From Hyunsoonleella pacifica (GTDB lineage Bacteria; Bacteroidota; Bacteroidia; Flavobacteriales; Flavobacteriaceae): a stretch of DNA of 64,000 nt. The notes under the pieces were generated by a model that ran no database searches, had not been told where the DNA came from, and saw only the letters and a list, made by a program, of their open reading frames with translations. Position numbers and translations under genes: made by a program. This document shows positions 1 to 6,744 of this stretch, in pieces (position 1 is the stretch's first letter; each line of letters opens with the position of its first letter). Location of the stretch: assembly GCF_004310335.1 (NCBI RefSeq), contig NZ_SIRS01000005.1:248001-312000 (forward strand). Reading direction: 5' to 3'.

Positions 1-79
1 ATAACTCTATTTTTTGAGCTAATTCTATAATGTCCTTTTGTACTATAGGATTTTCTATTTCAGTTTCGAAACTTCTCAT
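1..79 (-). CDS. Sulfite reductase, N-terminal fragment (cut by window edge)
   Basis: Reading leftwards from an ATG at 77-79, 26 codons run off the window edge, beginning MRSFETEIENPIVQKDIIEL. This opening resembles the N-terminus of the assimilatory sulfite/nitrite reductase (hemoprotein) encoded next to cysN in Flavobacteriia; the match is from memory of the family. It starts 12 nt after the cysN stop, so it is probably the next gene of the sulfate assimilation operon and would reduce the sulfite made by CysH to sulfide. Only the first residues are visible, so no catalytic motif can be checked. Confidence 0.6.
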   Translation of the reverse strand, partial: MRSFETEIENPIVQKDIIELAQKIEL

Positions 80-91
80 TTTCTTTTTCTT

Positions 92-1339
92 TTATTGGAT
101 AAATCCAGCGCCTACTGTATTGTTAGATTGCGGATCAATTAAAATGAAAGACCCATTAGTTCTATGGTTTTTAAATTGATCGTAGAAAATAGGCTTGTTT
201 AACTTAAACGTTACTGATGCAATATCATTAATACCTAAACCTGTAACATCTTTTTCAAAACCTGAATAATCAGGGTTAATTTTATGATTAATACGATCTA
301 CTTTTGCTAACACCTTGTTAATACCATGTTGAACAATATATTTCCCTCCTGGGTTTAGCTGCTCAGCATCCATCCAACATACATTTGCAGTAAACTGCTT
401 ATCTATGGTTGGCAAGTCGTTTTCTTTCACAATCATATCGCCACGACTTACATTAATATCATTTTCTAAAGTGATGGTAACTGACGAACGTCTTGATGCC
501 GTTTCGTACTTTTCATCATAGAAATAGATATCTTTTATTTTAGAACGTGTTTTTGATGGTAATACAATAATATCGTCGCCAACACTTAAATCGCCACCGT
601 ACACTTTACCAGCATAACCTCTAAAATCATGGTAATCTTCAGTTTTAGGACGAATAACGTATTGTACCGGGAAACGTGGTGTACCTACATTAAAGATATC
701 AGACTTATCGATAGCTTCTAAATGCTCTAACAAAGCTTCTCCGTCATACCAAGGCATATTATCAGAACGATTAACAACATTATCTCCTTTTAAAGCACTT
801 ACAGGAATAAATGTAATTTTTTGATCTTGATAATCACGTTTACTCATCAATTCCTCAAAATCAGCTTTAATTTTATTATAAACTTCTTCTGAGTAATCCA
901 CCAAGTCCATTTTATTAATAGCCACTACAATATCTTTAACTCTTAAAAGATTATTGATAAAAAAGTGACGATTAGTTTGCTCGATAACCCCTTTTCTAGC
1001 ATCAATTAAAATGATAGATGCCTGAGATGTTGAAGCCCCTGTTACCATGTTACGCGTATATTCTACATGACCCGGAGTATCTGCAATGATGTAACTTTTC
1101 TTTTTAGTTGAAAAATATATGTGTGCCACATCAATAGTGATACCTTGCTCTCTTTCTGCAACCAAACCATCGGTAGCTAATGAGAAATCTAAGTAATCGT
1201 ACCCACGCTGCTTACTGGTTTTTTCTATGGCTTCTAACTTATCTGTAGTTAAAGATTTTGTATCGTAAAGAATACGTCCTATTAAGGTACTTTTTCCGTC
1301 ATCTACACTTCCTGCTGTTGCTATTTTTAATACTTCCAT
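92..1339 (-). CDS. cysN: Sulfate adenylyltransferase large (GTPase) subunit CysN
   Basis: GTPase subunit of ATP sulfurylase. With CysD it makes adenosine 5'-phosphosulfate (APS) from sulfate and ATP in the cytoplasm, driven by GTP hydrolysis. The translational-GTPase signatures are present: P-loop GSVDDGKST near residue 11, switch II DTPGH near 88, and NKMD near 142, followed by EF-Tu-like beta-barrel domains. At 415 aa it is the usual length of stand-alone CysN without a fused CysC APS kinase. It lies downstream of cysD in the same operon, separated by about 130 bp that contain an inverted repeat. ATG start at 1337-1339. Confidence 0.96.
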   Translation of the reverse strand: MEVLKIATAGSVDDGKSTLIGRILYDTKSLTTDKLEAIEKTSKQRGYDYLDFSLATDGLVAEREQGITIDVAHIYFSTKKKSYIIADTPGHVEYTRNMVTGASTSQASIILIDARKGVIEQTNRHFFINNLLRVKDIVVAINKMDLVDYSEEVYNKIKADFEELMSKRDYQDQKITFIPVSALKGDNVVNRSDNMPWYDGEALLEHLEAIDKSDIFNVGTPRFPVQYVIRPKTEDYHDFRGYAGKVYGGDLSVGDDIIVLPSKTRSKIKDIYFYDEKYETASRRSSVTITLENDINVSRGDMIVKENDLPTIDKQFTANVCWMDAEQLNPGGKYIVQHGINKVLAKVDRINHKINPDYSGFEKDVTGLGINDIASVTFKLNKPIFYDQFKNHRTNGSFILIDPQSNNTVGAGFIQ

Positions 1340-1346
1340 TTTATAT

Positions 1347-1448
1347 TGGCTGTTGGCCTTTGGCTTTTAGCTGTTGGCTAATCTCCGCTTGCCTAATTTT
1401 AAATTCTTTTTAGTTTTGCTAAAGGCTAAAAGCCAATAGCTAAAGGCA
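1347..1448. repeat. Inverted dispersed-type repeat between cysD and cysN
   Basis: The cysD-cysN gap holds two arms (about 1347-1380 and 1418-1448) of low-complexity words such as TTGGCTTTTAGC in opposite orientation, so the mRNA could fold back across the gap. At its cysD-side edge a small hairpin, AAAATTTGC-TTTC-GCAAATTTT (1448-1469), overlaps the cysD stop codon. This type of 'ggcttttagc' repeat is intergenic in many Bacteroidota; I infer it is a dispersed repeat and not a gene-specific regulator. cysN presumably depends on read-through or re-initiation across it. Confidence 0.6.
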
Positions 1449-1467
1449 AAATTTGCTTTCGCAAATT

Positions 1468-2373
1468 TTAAAAGTACCCTTGTTGTTTACGTTTTTCCAT
1501 GGCTGCTTCAGAGCGTTTATCGTCTATACGTGCACCACGTTCTGAAATTGAAGAGTCTCTAATTTCTTCAACAACTTTATCAATTGAAACCGCATCAGAT
1601 AATACGGCTGCGGTACAACTCATATCACCTACGGTTCTAAAACGCACCATTTTTTCTAATACTTCTTCGTGCTCGTCTCTGTAAACCACCTCATCATCAG
1701 CAGACCAAATCATGCCATCTCTTAAAAACACTTTACGCTTGTGTGCAAAGTAGATTGAAGGAATTTCGATGTTTTCTTTTTCTATGTAAGACCAAACATC
1801 TAATTCTGTCCAGTTAGAAATTGGGAACACACGAACATTCTGTCCATGATCTATCTCGCCATTCAACATATCAAACAACTCTGGTCGTTGGTTTTTCTCA
1901 TCCCATTGTCCAAAATCATCACGTACAGAAAAAATACGTTCTTTTGCTCTTGCTTTTTCTTCATCACGTCTTGCTCCACCTATTGCTGCATCAAACTTAA
2001 ACTCTTCTAGAGCATCTAAAAGTGTTGTAGTTTGCAACATATTTCTACTAGCATAACGCCCAGATTCTTCTTTTACTTTTCCTGCATCGATAGAATCTTG
2101 TACGTTTCTTACAATCAACTCCAAACCTAGCTCTTTAACCAAACGGTCTCTAAACTCGATAGTTTCAGGAAAGTTATGTCCTGTATCAATGTGCATTAAA
2201 GGAAATGGAACTTTAGCTGGATAAAACGCTTTAACTGCTAATCTTACTAAAGTGATAGAATCCTTTCCTCCTGAGAATAACAACACTGGTTTTTCAAACT
2301 GTGCTGCTACTTCTCTCATGATGTAAATCGCTTCGTTTTCTAACGAGTTGATATGTGATGTATCTTTATTCAT
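1468..2373 (-). CDS. cysD: Sulfate adenylyltransferase small subunit CysD
   Basis: ATP-sulfurylase catalytic subunit, working with CysN to form APS. The PP-loop motif SGGKDS lies near residue 34, as expected for the adenylating N-type ATP pyrophosphatase fold, and the C-terminus ends ...KRKQQGYF, typical of CysD. I place the start at the ATG at 2371-2373 (MNKDTSHINSLENEA). The open frame continues 9 codons upstream into the CCTCC-type repeat, which encodes nonsense (MGRLGGPLI). The repeat also places an AGGAGG sequence about 10 nt upstream of this ATG, which supports the choice. Downstream of cysH, upstream of cysN. Confidence 0.96.
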   Translation of the reverse strand: MNKDTSHINSLENEAIYIMREVAAQFEKPVLLFSGGKDSITLVRLAVKAFYPAKVPFPLMHIDTGHNFPETIEFRDRLVKELGLELIVRNVQDSIDAGKVKEESGRYASRNMLQTTTLLDALEEFKFDAAIGGARRDEEKARAKERIFSVRDDFGQWDEKNQRPELFDMLNGEIDHGQNVRVFPISNWTELDVWSYIEKENIEIPSIYFAHKRKVFLRDGMIWSADDEVVYRDEHEEVLEKMVRFRTVGDMSCTAAVLSDAVSIDKVVEEIRDSSISERGARIDDKRSEAAMEKRKQQGYF

Positions 2374-2377
2374 AATT

Positions 2378-2432
2378 AAAGGCCCTCCTAACCTCCCCAT
2401 GAGGGAGGAAAACTTACTCGGGCGGAGTAAAT
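2378..2432. repeat. CCTCC-family repeat end upstream of cysD
   Basis: A 55-bp copy of the palindromic repeat family (CCTCCTAACCTCCCC, spacer, GAGGGAGG, then AACTTACTC) that also occurs before the metX-thrA fusion, proC, argB and the TIM-barrel gene at 60760. Read on the cysD strand it ends GGTTAGGAGGGCC just before the ATG, so it supplies a Shine-Dalgarno-like sequence. It fills part of the roughly 130-bp gap between cysH and cysD. Confidence 0.75.
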
Positions 2433-2501
2433 GTTTTTTGTTACTATTTTAATGTCTTAATCTGTTTCACTATTTACTGCCACTGTTAACTGAACACTGG
2501 A

Positions 2502-3128
2502 TTAAGCGTGTAAACCACACTCTCTATTTTCTAATGCTTTTGTTGGATCGAAATATTTAAATTCGTTTGGTAAATTATTATCTTCTAAGTATTTATCTAA
2601 ATCCTTATCAGTCCAATAATAAAACGGACTTACTTTTAAAACGCCATCTTTACTTAAACTAAATATACCAATGCTATTTCTAAAGGCAGTTTGCCCTTGA
2701 CGCAAGTTAGTAAACCACACATTTGGTTTATGCTCATCCATAGCTCTTTTAAAAGGCTCTAACTTTACTTGCTCTGTAAACTCTGCATGTTTTGGATCAT
2801 CTACAGAAGGAATACCCATAACAACGTCTCTATGAGAAGACGTTTGCTTTGGCACATACAAATGCACATTCAAGTTTAAATCTTTAATTACTTGTTCTGC
2901 ATGCCTGTAAGTTTGTGGCGTATTGTAACCTGTATCACACCATACAACAGGTATTTGAGATTCTACTTTACTTACCGCATGAAGGATTGCAGCTTCATAA
3001 GGTCTAAAGTTAGTTGTAACTACAGCATTATTATTAAGCTCAAAAGCTTTTTCTATAATTTCAGAAGGACTAGCATTCTGAAATAATAAATTTAAAGCAT
3101 CTAACTGTTCTTGTGATTTAATTTCCAT
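2502..3128 (-). CDS. cysH: Phosphoadenylyl-sulfate (PAPS/APS) reductase CysH
   Basis: Reduces activated sulfate to sulfite with thioredoxin. The PAPS-reductase motif WCDTGYNTPQTY is near residue 62, and the C-terminal catalytic cysteine lies in ECGLHA at the very end. The Cys-Cys and CxxC pairs that hold the [4Fe-4S] cluster of bacterial APS reductases are absent, so by family rule it should be a cluster-free PAPS-type enzyme, which would need an APS kinase (CysC); none is visible here. At 208 aa it is somewhat short for the family. It starts 11 nt after the DUF2061 gene, so the two are probably co-transcribed. Confidence 0.92.
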   Translation of the reverse strand: MEIKSQEQLDALNLLFQNASPSEIIEKAFELNNNAVVTTNFRPYEAAILHAVSKVESQIPVVWCDTGYNTPQTYRHAEQVIKDLNLNVHLYVPKQTSSHRDVVMGIPSVDDPKHAEFTEQVKLEPFKRAMDEHKPNVWFTNLRQGQTAFRNSIGIFSLSKDGVLKVSPFYYWTDKDLDKYLEDNNLPNEFKYFDPTKALENRECGLHA

Positions 3129-3138
3129 GTTTATTTAA

Positions 3139-3396
3139 TTATTTCCCCCATTTTATAGCATTCCAAATACGCTCATGGAAAAAGTACAACACTAATTTTG
3201 TTAAGAAATCCACAGAAGCAATAGAAGCTGCAAGAGATATTCTACCTGTTAGTATGTATGACACAACTAACGTATCTAAAGTACCTACTACTCTCCAACT
3301 AAGAGCTTTTGCAACACTTCTAATTGGTTTTTCTCCAACACTATCCTCCTTGTAAGTGGACTTTTGTTTACTTTTAACTAGCATTTGCGCAATCAT
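3139..3396 (-). CDS. DUF2061 small membrane protein
   Basis: An 85-aa protein with the DUF2061 pattern: a conserved RSVAKALSWRVVGTLDT stretch followed by two hydrophobic segments (about residues 38-56 and 60-74) and a short cationic tail. DUF2061 genes recur at the head of cysH-cysD-cysN operons in Bacteroidota, but no biochemical role is established to my knowledge. Here it is the first gene after the promoter and operator at 3418-3469. A link to sulfate uptake or an electron partner is inference from position only. Confidence 0.85.
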   Translation of the reverse strand: MIAQMLVKSKQKSTYKEDSVGEKPIRSVAKALSWRVVGTLDTLVVSYILTGRISLAASIASVDFLTKLVLYFFHERIWNAIKWGK

Positions 3397-3417
3397 TTGT
3401 CGTTATTTTATATTAAT

Positions 3418-3434
3418 CCTATCAATTTAGTAGG
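3418..3434 (-). promoter_or_regulatory. Probable Rrf2-type operator at the cys operon start site
   Basis: A 17-bp imperfect palindrome, CCTATCAATTTAGTAGG, with matching outer CCTA/TAGG arms and an AA-T-TT centre. It sits where transcription from the promoter at 3440-3469 should begin, a repressor-like position. The nine bases AATTTAGTA recur at 3993-4001 just upstream of the Rrf2 gene, which points to a shared binding protein. Confidence 0.55.
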
Positions 3435-3439
3435 GATTA

Positions 3440-3469
3440 CAAAAGTAATACTTTTTTTGGCTCTACAAA
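3440..3469 (-). promoter_or_regulatory. Bacteroidota-type promoter of the cys operon
   Basis: On the minus strand a -33 TTTG (3466-3469) is followed after 18 nt by TACTTTTG (3440-3447), an exact match to the Bacteroidota -7 consensus TAnnTTTG. The first gene (DUF2061) starts about 45 nt downstream. Confidence 0.65.
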
Positions 3470-3563
3470 CTTTGATCTTAATTTTTTAGAATAATGGACT
3501 ATTTTGACGATAAAATGAAGAAAACTTACAAGGTTTCCTTGTAAACTGTGAATTTTTAAATAA

Positions 3564-3977
3564 CTATACACCTGAAAGATCTGCTAAAGTTGTATTTCTA
3601 AACACTTTAAGTGTGCTATCTCTCACTTCAATCATGAGTTTATGTACACTACATTTGTGTTCATCAGGACAATCATCACACTTTTCGTAATAATTTAAAC
3701 TTACGCAAGGCACCATGGCAATGGGACCTTCAAGGACTCGCATTACATCAGTCATTTTTATTCCAGAAGGTTCATCTCGTAAATAATAACCTCCATGCTT
3801 TCCTTTTTTAGAACCTAAGATTCCTGATTTACGAAGTGTTAATAAAATACTTTCTAAAAACTTTTGAGGTATTTGCTCACTTTTAGCAATTACACTCACT
3901 TGAACTGGAACGTCATCGCCACTTCGCGCAATAAATGTTAAGGCTTTTAGTCCGTATTTTGTCTTTTTAGAAAGCAT
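3564..3977 (-). CDS. Rrf2-family transcriptional regulator (putative Fe-S or sulfur sensor)
   Basis: A 137-aa Rrf2 protein. It opens MLSKKTKYGLKALTFIA, the conserved first helix of the winged helix, followed by the recognition region and a C-terminal half with a cysteine cluster (CVSLNYYEKCDDCPDEHKC, about residues 92-110). Three-cysteine loops in this position ligate an Fe-S cluster in IscR and related regulators; four to five cysteines here make that plausible but unproven. Gene order (immediately upstream of the cys operon, same strand) and the shared operator-like word at both promoters suggest that it controls sulfate assimilation and its own synthesis. CymR-like control by cysteine status is an alternative. 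Confidence 0.9.
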   Translation of the reverse strand: MLSKKTKYGLKALTFIARSGDDVPVQVSVIAKSEQIPQKFLESILLTLRKSGILGSKKGKHGGYYLRDEPSGIKMTDVMRVLEGPIAMVPCVSLNYYEKCDDCPDEHKCSVHKLMIEVRDSTLKVFRNTTLADLSGV

Positions 3978-3992
3978 TGTGCTAATATAGAT

Positions 3993-4001
3993 AATTTAGT
4001 A
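3993..4001 (-). promoter_or_regulatory. Operator half-site shared with the cys promoter
   Basis: The word AATTTAGTA, identical to the core of the palindrome at 3418-3434, lies 16 nt upstream of the Rrf2 start codon and within a looser CTAA...TTAG inverted repeat. It fits autoregulation by the Rrf2 protein. Short AT-rich words recur by chance in this genome, so confidence is modest. Confidence 0.4.
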
Positions 4002-4025
4002 TTTGCACTAAAACTAAAAGCATAT

Positions 4026-5330
4026 TTAAAAATACTGACCTATTCCAAACACAAAACCATTAGCTCCATTACCTGTTACATTAATGCCATAATCAAAACG
4101 CAATACTGCATTAAAAATATATTTATGAATAAAACGCACACCCAAGCCTGAATATACACGGGTTGTATTTTGAGAAAACACATCTCCAAAATTAGCATCA
4201 GGACGTTGCACACCACTCACATCTAAAAAGCCATTTCCTTGTAACACAAACCAACCTTTTTCTAAAAGTGTATGTCGATACTCACTGTTTAATGCTACAA
4301 TGGCGGAGCCTCTATCTGTTATATTCCCAACGCCTCTTGTATTTAATTGGTTATCGATAACTAATGGTGCAAAAGCACTATTCTCTATCGGATTACTAAA
4401 TTGTAATTGTAGCTGACTTGCAAAATTACCTTTACTTCCTATTCGTTTAAAATACTGTGTCGTATTATTTATAATGAAATCTGTTTGTAAAAGAGTATTA
4501 CTATCACTAAACACGGTAGTTTCAAAAAGATTTCTAAACCCTGAAACGTTTTGATATTCAATATCAATATCTACATATTCATGAGAGCCTCTAAATGCTG
4601 TTCTCCTGATACTTGGTTCTGCTGAATTTATGGATTCTACATCATCATCGTCGGATAATAACACATAACTTTCATCTGAAGTTCTTACTCCAAACTCAAA
4701 CCTATTATTAAAGTTTAATTCATAAAATAAAATGGTTTCAAAACCTTTATTCGTAAATACATAATCGGTACCATTATCAATAGCATTAGGATCAAAAAAA
4801 ATAGGCTGCTGTGTACTATCATCCATATAATTTACACCTAAACCTAACTTGTTTGTAAACAAATACGGATGCTCTAAAAATACGCCAAAAGCATTAAAAA
4901 CTTCCTTTTTAAAAAAGCCTCCAAAAATAATATTGCGACCTAAGCCGTTAAATTCAAATGCTGAAAATCTATACGAAAAGCTATCATCTGCAGCTTGTCC
5001 AGCTCTAATACCAGGAATGATACTAAAATTCTCTTCAACTATATATGTGATTTTATAGCCTGCATTACCAACAGATTCCACTTTGTAATCGGCAAACGCA
5101 ATACCATCTAAACGTTTAAAACGTTCTATATCTGTTACTACTACAACACTATCGGTTTCCTGTCCTGCTTTTACTTTTGCTATTCTGGTTAAAAAACTGG
5201 CTTTAGTTTTTTTAAGGCCTTCGAAATTTAAACTTTCTACCTTGAATTTAGTTTGGGCTAAACTTTGAAGACTTGAGCAAACTAATAGAAGAATTACAAG
5301 AATGCTTTTATATCTAGATATCACAATCAT
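4026..5330 (-). CDS. BamA/TamA-like outer-membrane protein with one POTRA domain
   Basis: A 434-aa protein with a signal peptide (hydrophobic run VILLLVCSSLQSLA, cleavage near residue 25). One POTRA-like domain follows (about 27-97, from FKVESLNFEGLKKTKASFLTR to the YKITYIVEE strand). A C-terminal beta-barrel of the surface-antigen type ends in an aromatic residue (...FGIGQYF), the usual barrel terminus. It is shorter than BamA (five POTRAs), so it is a reduced Omp85-family member and not the essential assembly factor. Its cargo is unknown. It is on the same strand as the alginate lyase upstream but separated by about 110 bp; no obvious operon partner. Confidence 0.75.
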   Translation of the reverse strand: MIVISRYKSILVILLLVCSSLQSLAQTKFKVESLNFEGLKKTKASFLTRIAKVKAGQETDSVVVVTDIERFKRLDGIAFADYKVESVGNAGYKITYIVEENFSIIPGIRAGQAADDSFSYRFSAFEFNGLGRNIIFGGFFKKEVFNAFGVFLEHPYLFTNKLGLGVNYMDDSTQQPIFFDPNAIDNGTDYVFTNKGFETILFYELNFNNRFEFGVRTSDESYVLLSDDDDVESINSAEPSIRRTAFRGSHEYVDIDIEYQNVSGFRNLFETTVFSDSNTLLQTDFIINNTTQYFKRIGSKGNFASQLQLQFSNPIENSAFAPLVIDNQLNTRGVGNITDRGSAIVALNSEYRHTLLEKGWFVLQGNGFLDVSGVQRPDANFGDVFSQNTTRVYSGLGVRFIHKYIFNAVLRFDYGINVTGNGANGFVFGIGQYF

Positions 5331-5438
5331 TTTTTTTAAGATTGTAAGTCGAGATAGTTAAAAAGAAATTACTTGATAACTGATTATTATTTCAAATTAG
5401 AAAAAAACAGTTTCAAGTATAATGTCTGCAAAATAAAG

Positions 5439-6644
5439 TTACAATGTAGTATGAGACTTTTCTAATGCATAAAACGTAGCTTGAACATAATCGTCTGCAT
5501 CGCCAGAATTATTTTGGTTATAAACTCCAGCCTTAAAATACATATATTGCCCTCCAATATTAAATCCACTGCTGGCCATATTTATAGTTTTAACCACGTT
5601 ATCTTTTCCTTCCCTAAAGATAATAACCGTAAGTACATCTCCAACAGTCCTAATACGGTAGCTAAATTTTTCATTAAGAGCGATACCGTCTGTAGGGTTC
5701 GAAGCAGAACTGCTTCTTGATCCAATCATTTCGTGCCATTGTTCATTTCCATTACCATCTGTGGGTTCATGAGCAAAGTAAATTGATCCAAGCGAGTTGT
5801 TTGGTAACTTCCTATAATACAAACGTATAGGCTCATCATCATTGGCATGTATTTGTCCTATAATTACCCTACCCACTTGATTACTATTTCCTGTGGTGGT
5901 AACATGATTTACGGCCACGGTAGCATTCATCTCACCATCATAACCATAAGCAGCATTTTTATCCGCTAGAGGAGCTGTACCAAAAACCCAGTTGTTCTTA
6001 TTTACACCTTGCGTACTTATACTTGTATTAGTACCTCTTAACATTTCACGCAGTTCTACTCTTACATAACTTGTATTAGCAGAAGTTTTAAAACCATCAA
6101 CTGGACATTTAAACACCATGCCGCCATCATCACCAGTATAAAAATAGTTACTGTTTTCATAATTATTATTAATCTGGTTAACAGTAATTGTAGTTGCTGT
6201 ACCATTCCCTTTATCTTCTGGAATACTTAAATTCCACGTAGACAAATCAAAATTTTCTGAAGGTGTTTTACTTGCATCTAATCCTCCTGTATTTGGCTCT
6301 TTTCCCGTCTGGGTAATGGTTAAATTTCTTGATACATCTCCGCCTATAACACTAATTATTCCAGTACGTTTAACTTCCGTTGGGTTTGAAGACACAGCAA
6401 TATTTATAGTTCCATTATTTGTTCCGTTTGTGGGAGTAAGGATAATCCAATCATTGTTATTCTCAGTATACCAGTATAAATTAGCAGTTACTGCAAGTGA
6501 TTTTGTTTCTTGATTTGCTGAAAAATCAGAAATTGAAGACAAACTCAATTCTACAACTTTCTCTTCTTCATTTGAATCTTCCGAACTACAACTAATTATT
6601 GATATAAAAATTAGAAATGTAAAAATGATTTGTATTAGCTTCAT
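5439..6644 (-). CDS. PL7 alginate lyase lipoprotein with BACON-like domain
   Basis: An endo-acting alginate lyase candidate. The lipobox ISC at C19 indicates a lipoprotein. Residues about 32-115 look like a BACON-type carbohydrate-associated Ig domain. Residues about 128-398 carry all three PL7 signatures: RVELRE (195-200), QIH (264-266) and YFKAGVYNQ (369-377), with the catalytic Arg, Gln, His and Tyr in place. In PL7 enzymes QIH rather than QVH is associated with guluronate-containing substrate, so polyG or mixed alginate is likely. It stands alone without a SusCD pair, so it probably supplies oligosaccharides to an alginate system elsewhere. The promoter carries a large palindrome. Confidence 0.92.
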   Translation of the reverse strand: MKLIQIIFTFLIFISIISCSSEDSNEEEKVVELSLSSISDFSANQETKSLAVTANLYWYTENNNDWIILTPTNGTNNGTINIAVSSNPTEVKRTGIISVIGGDVSRNLTITQTGKEPNTGGLDASKTPSENFDLSTWNLSIPEDKGNGTATTITVNQINNNYENSNYFYTGDDGGMVFKCPVDGFKTSANTSYVRVELREMLRGTNTSISTQGVNKNNWVFGTAPLADKNAAYGYDGEMNATVAVNHVTTTGNSNQVGRVIIGQIHANDDEPIRLYYRKLPNNSLGSIYFAHEPTDGNGNEQWHEMIGSRSSSASNPTDGIALNEKFSYRIRTVGDVLTVIIFREGKDNVVKTINMASSGFNIGGQYMYFKAGVYNQNNSGDADDYVQATFYALEKSHTTL

Positions 6645-6657
6645 AACATGTTTTTTA

Positions 6658-6665
6658 CAAAAATA
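6658..6665 (-). promoter_or_regulatory. -7 element of the alginate lyase promoter
   Basis: TATTTTTG on the minus strand matches the Bacteroidota -7 consensus TAnnTTTG, 13 nt upstream of the ATG at 6642-6644. No clear TTG is seen at -33; that region is occupied by the palindrome at 6677-6700. Confidence 0.5.
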
Positions 6666-6676
6666 GTAACTTAACC

Positions 6677-6700
6677 TTTAAATTGGTTAACCAATTTAAA
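6677..6700. promoter_or_regulatory. Perfect 24-bp palindrome, GntR-type operator candidate
   Basis: Two perfect inverted arms of TTTAAATTGGTT meet head to head, giving the core TTGGTTAACCAA. FadR/GntR-family repressors commonly bind TGGTnnnACCA-type sites, and GntR-family control of alginate lyase genes is known in marine flavobacteria. The site covers the -33 region of the promoter, so binding should repress. No GntR gene is in the window. Confidence 0.65.
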
Positions 6701-6744
6701 AATTCTTTGTAAAACGTTGAAAAACATGCTATACACCTATAAAA

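Noticed and set aside
2374-2400. Nine-residue N-terminal extension of cysD (MGRLGGPLI)
   Set aside because: It is encoded by the CCTCC repeat, and an AGGAGG motif is correctly spaced for the downstream ATG.
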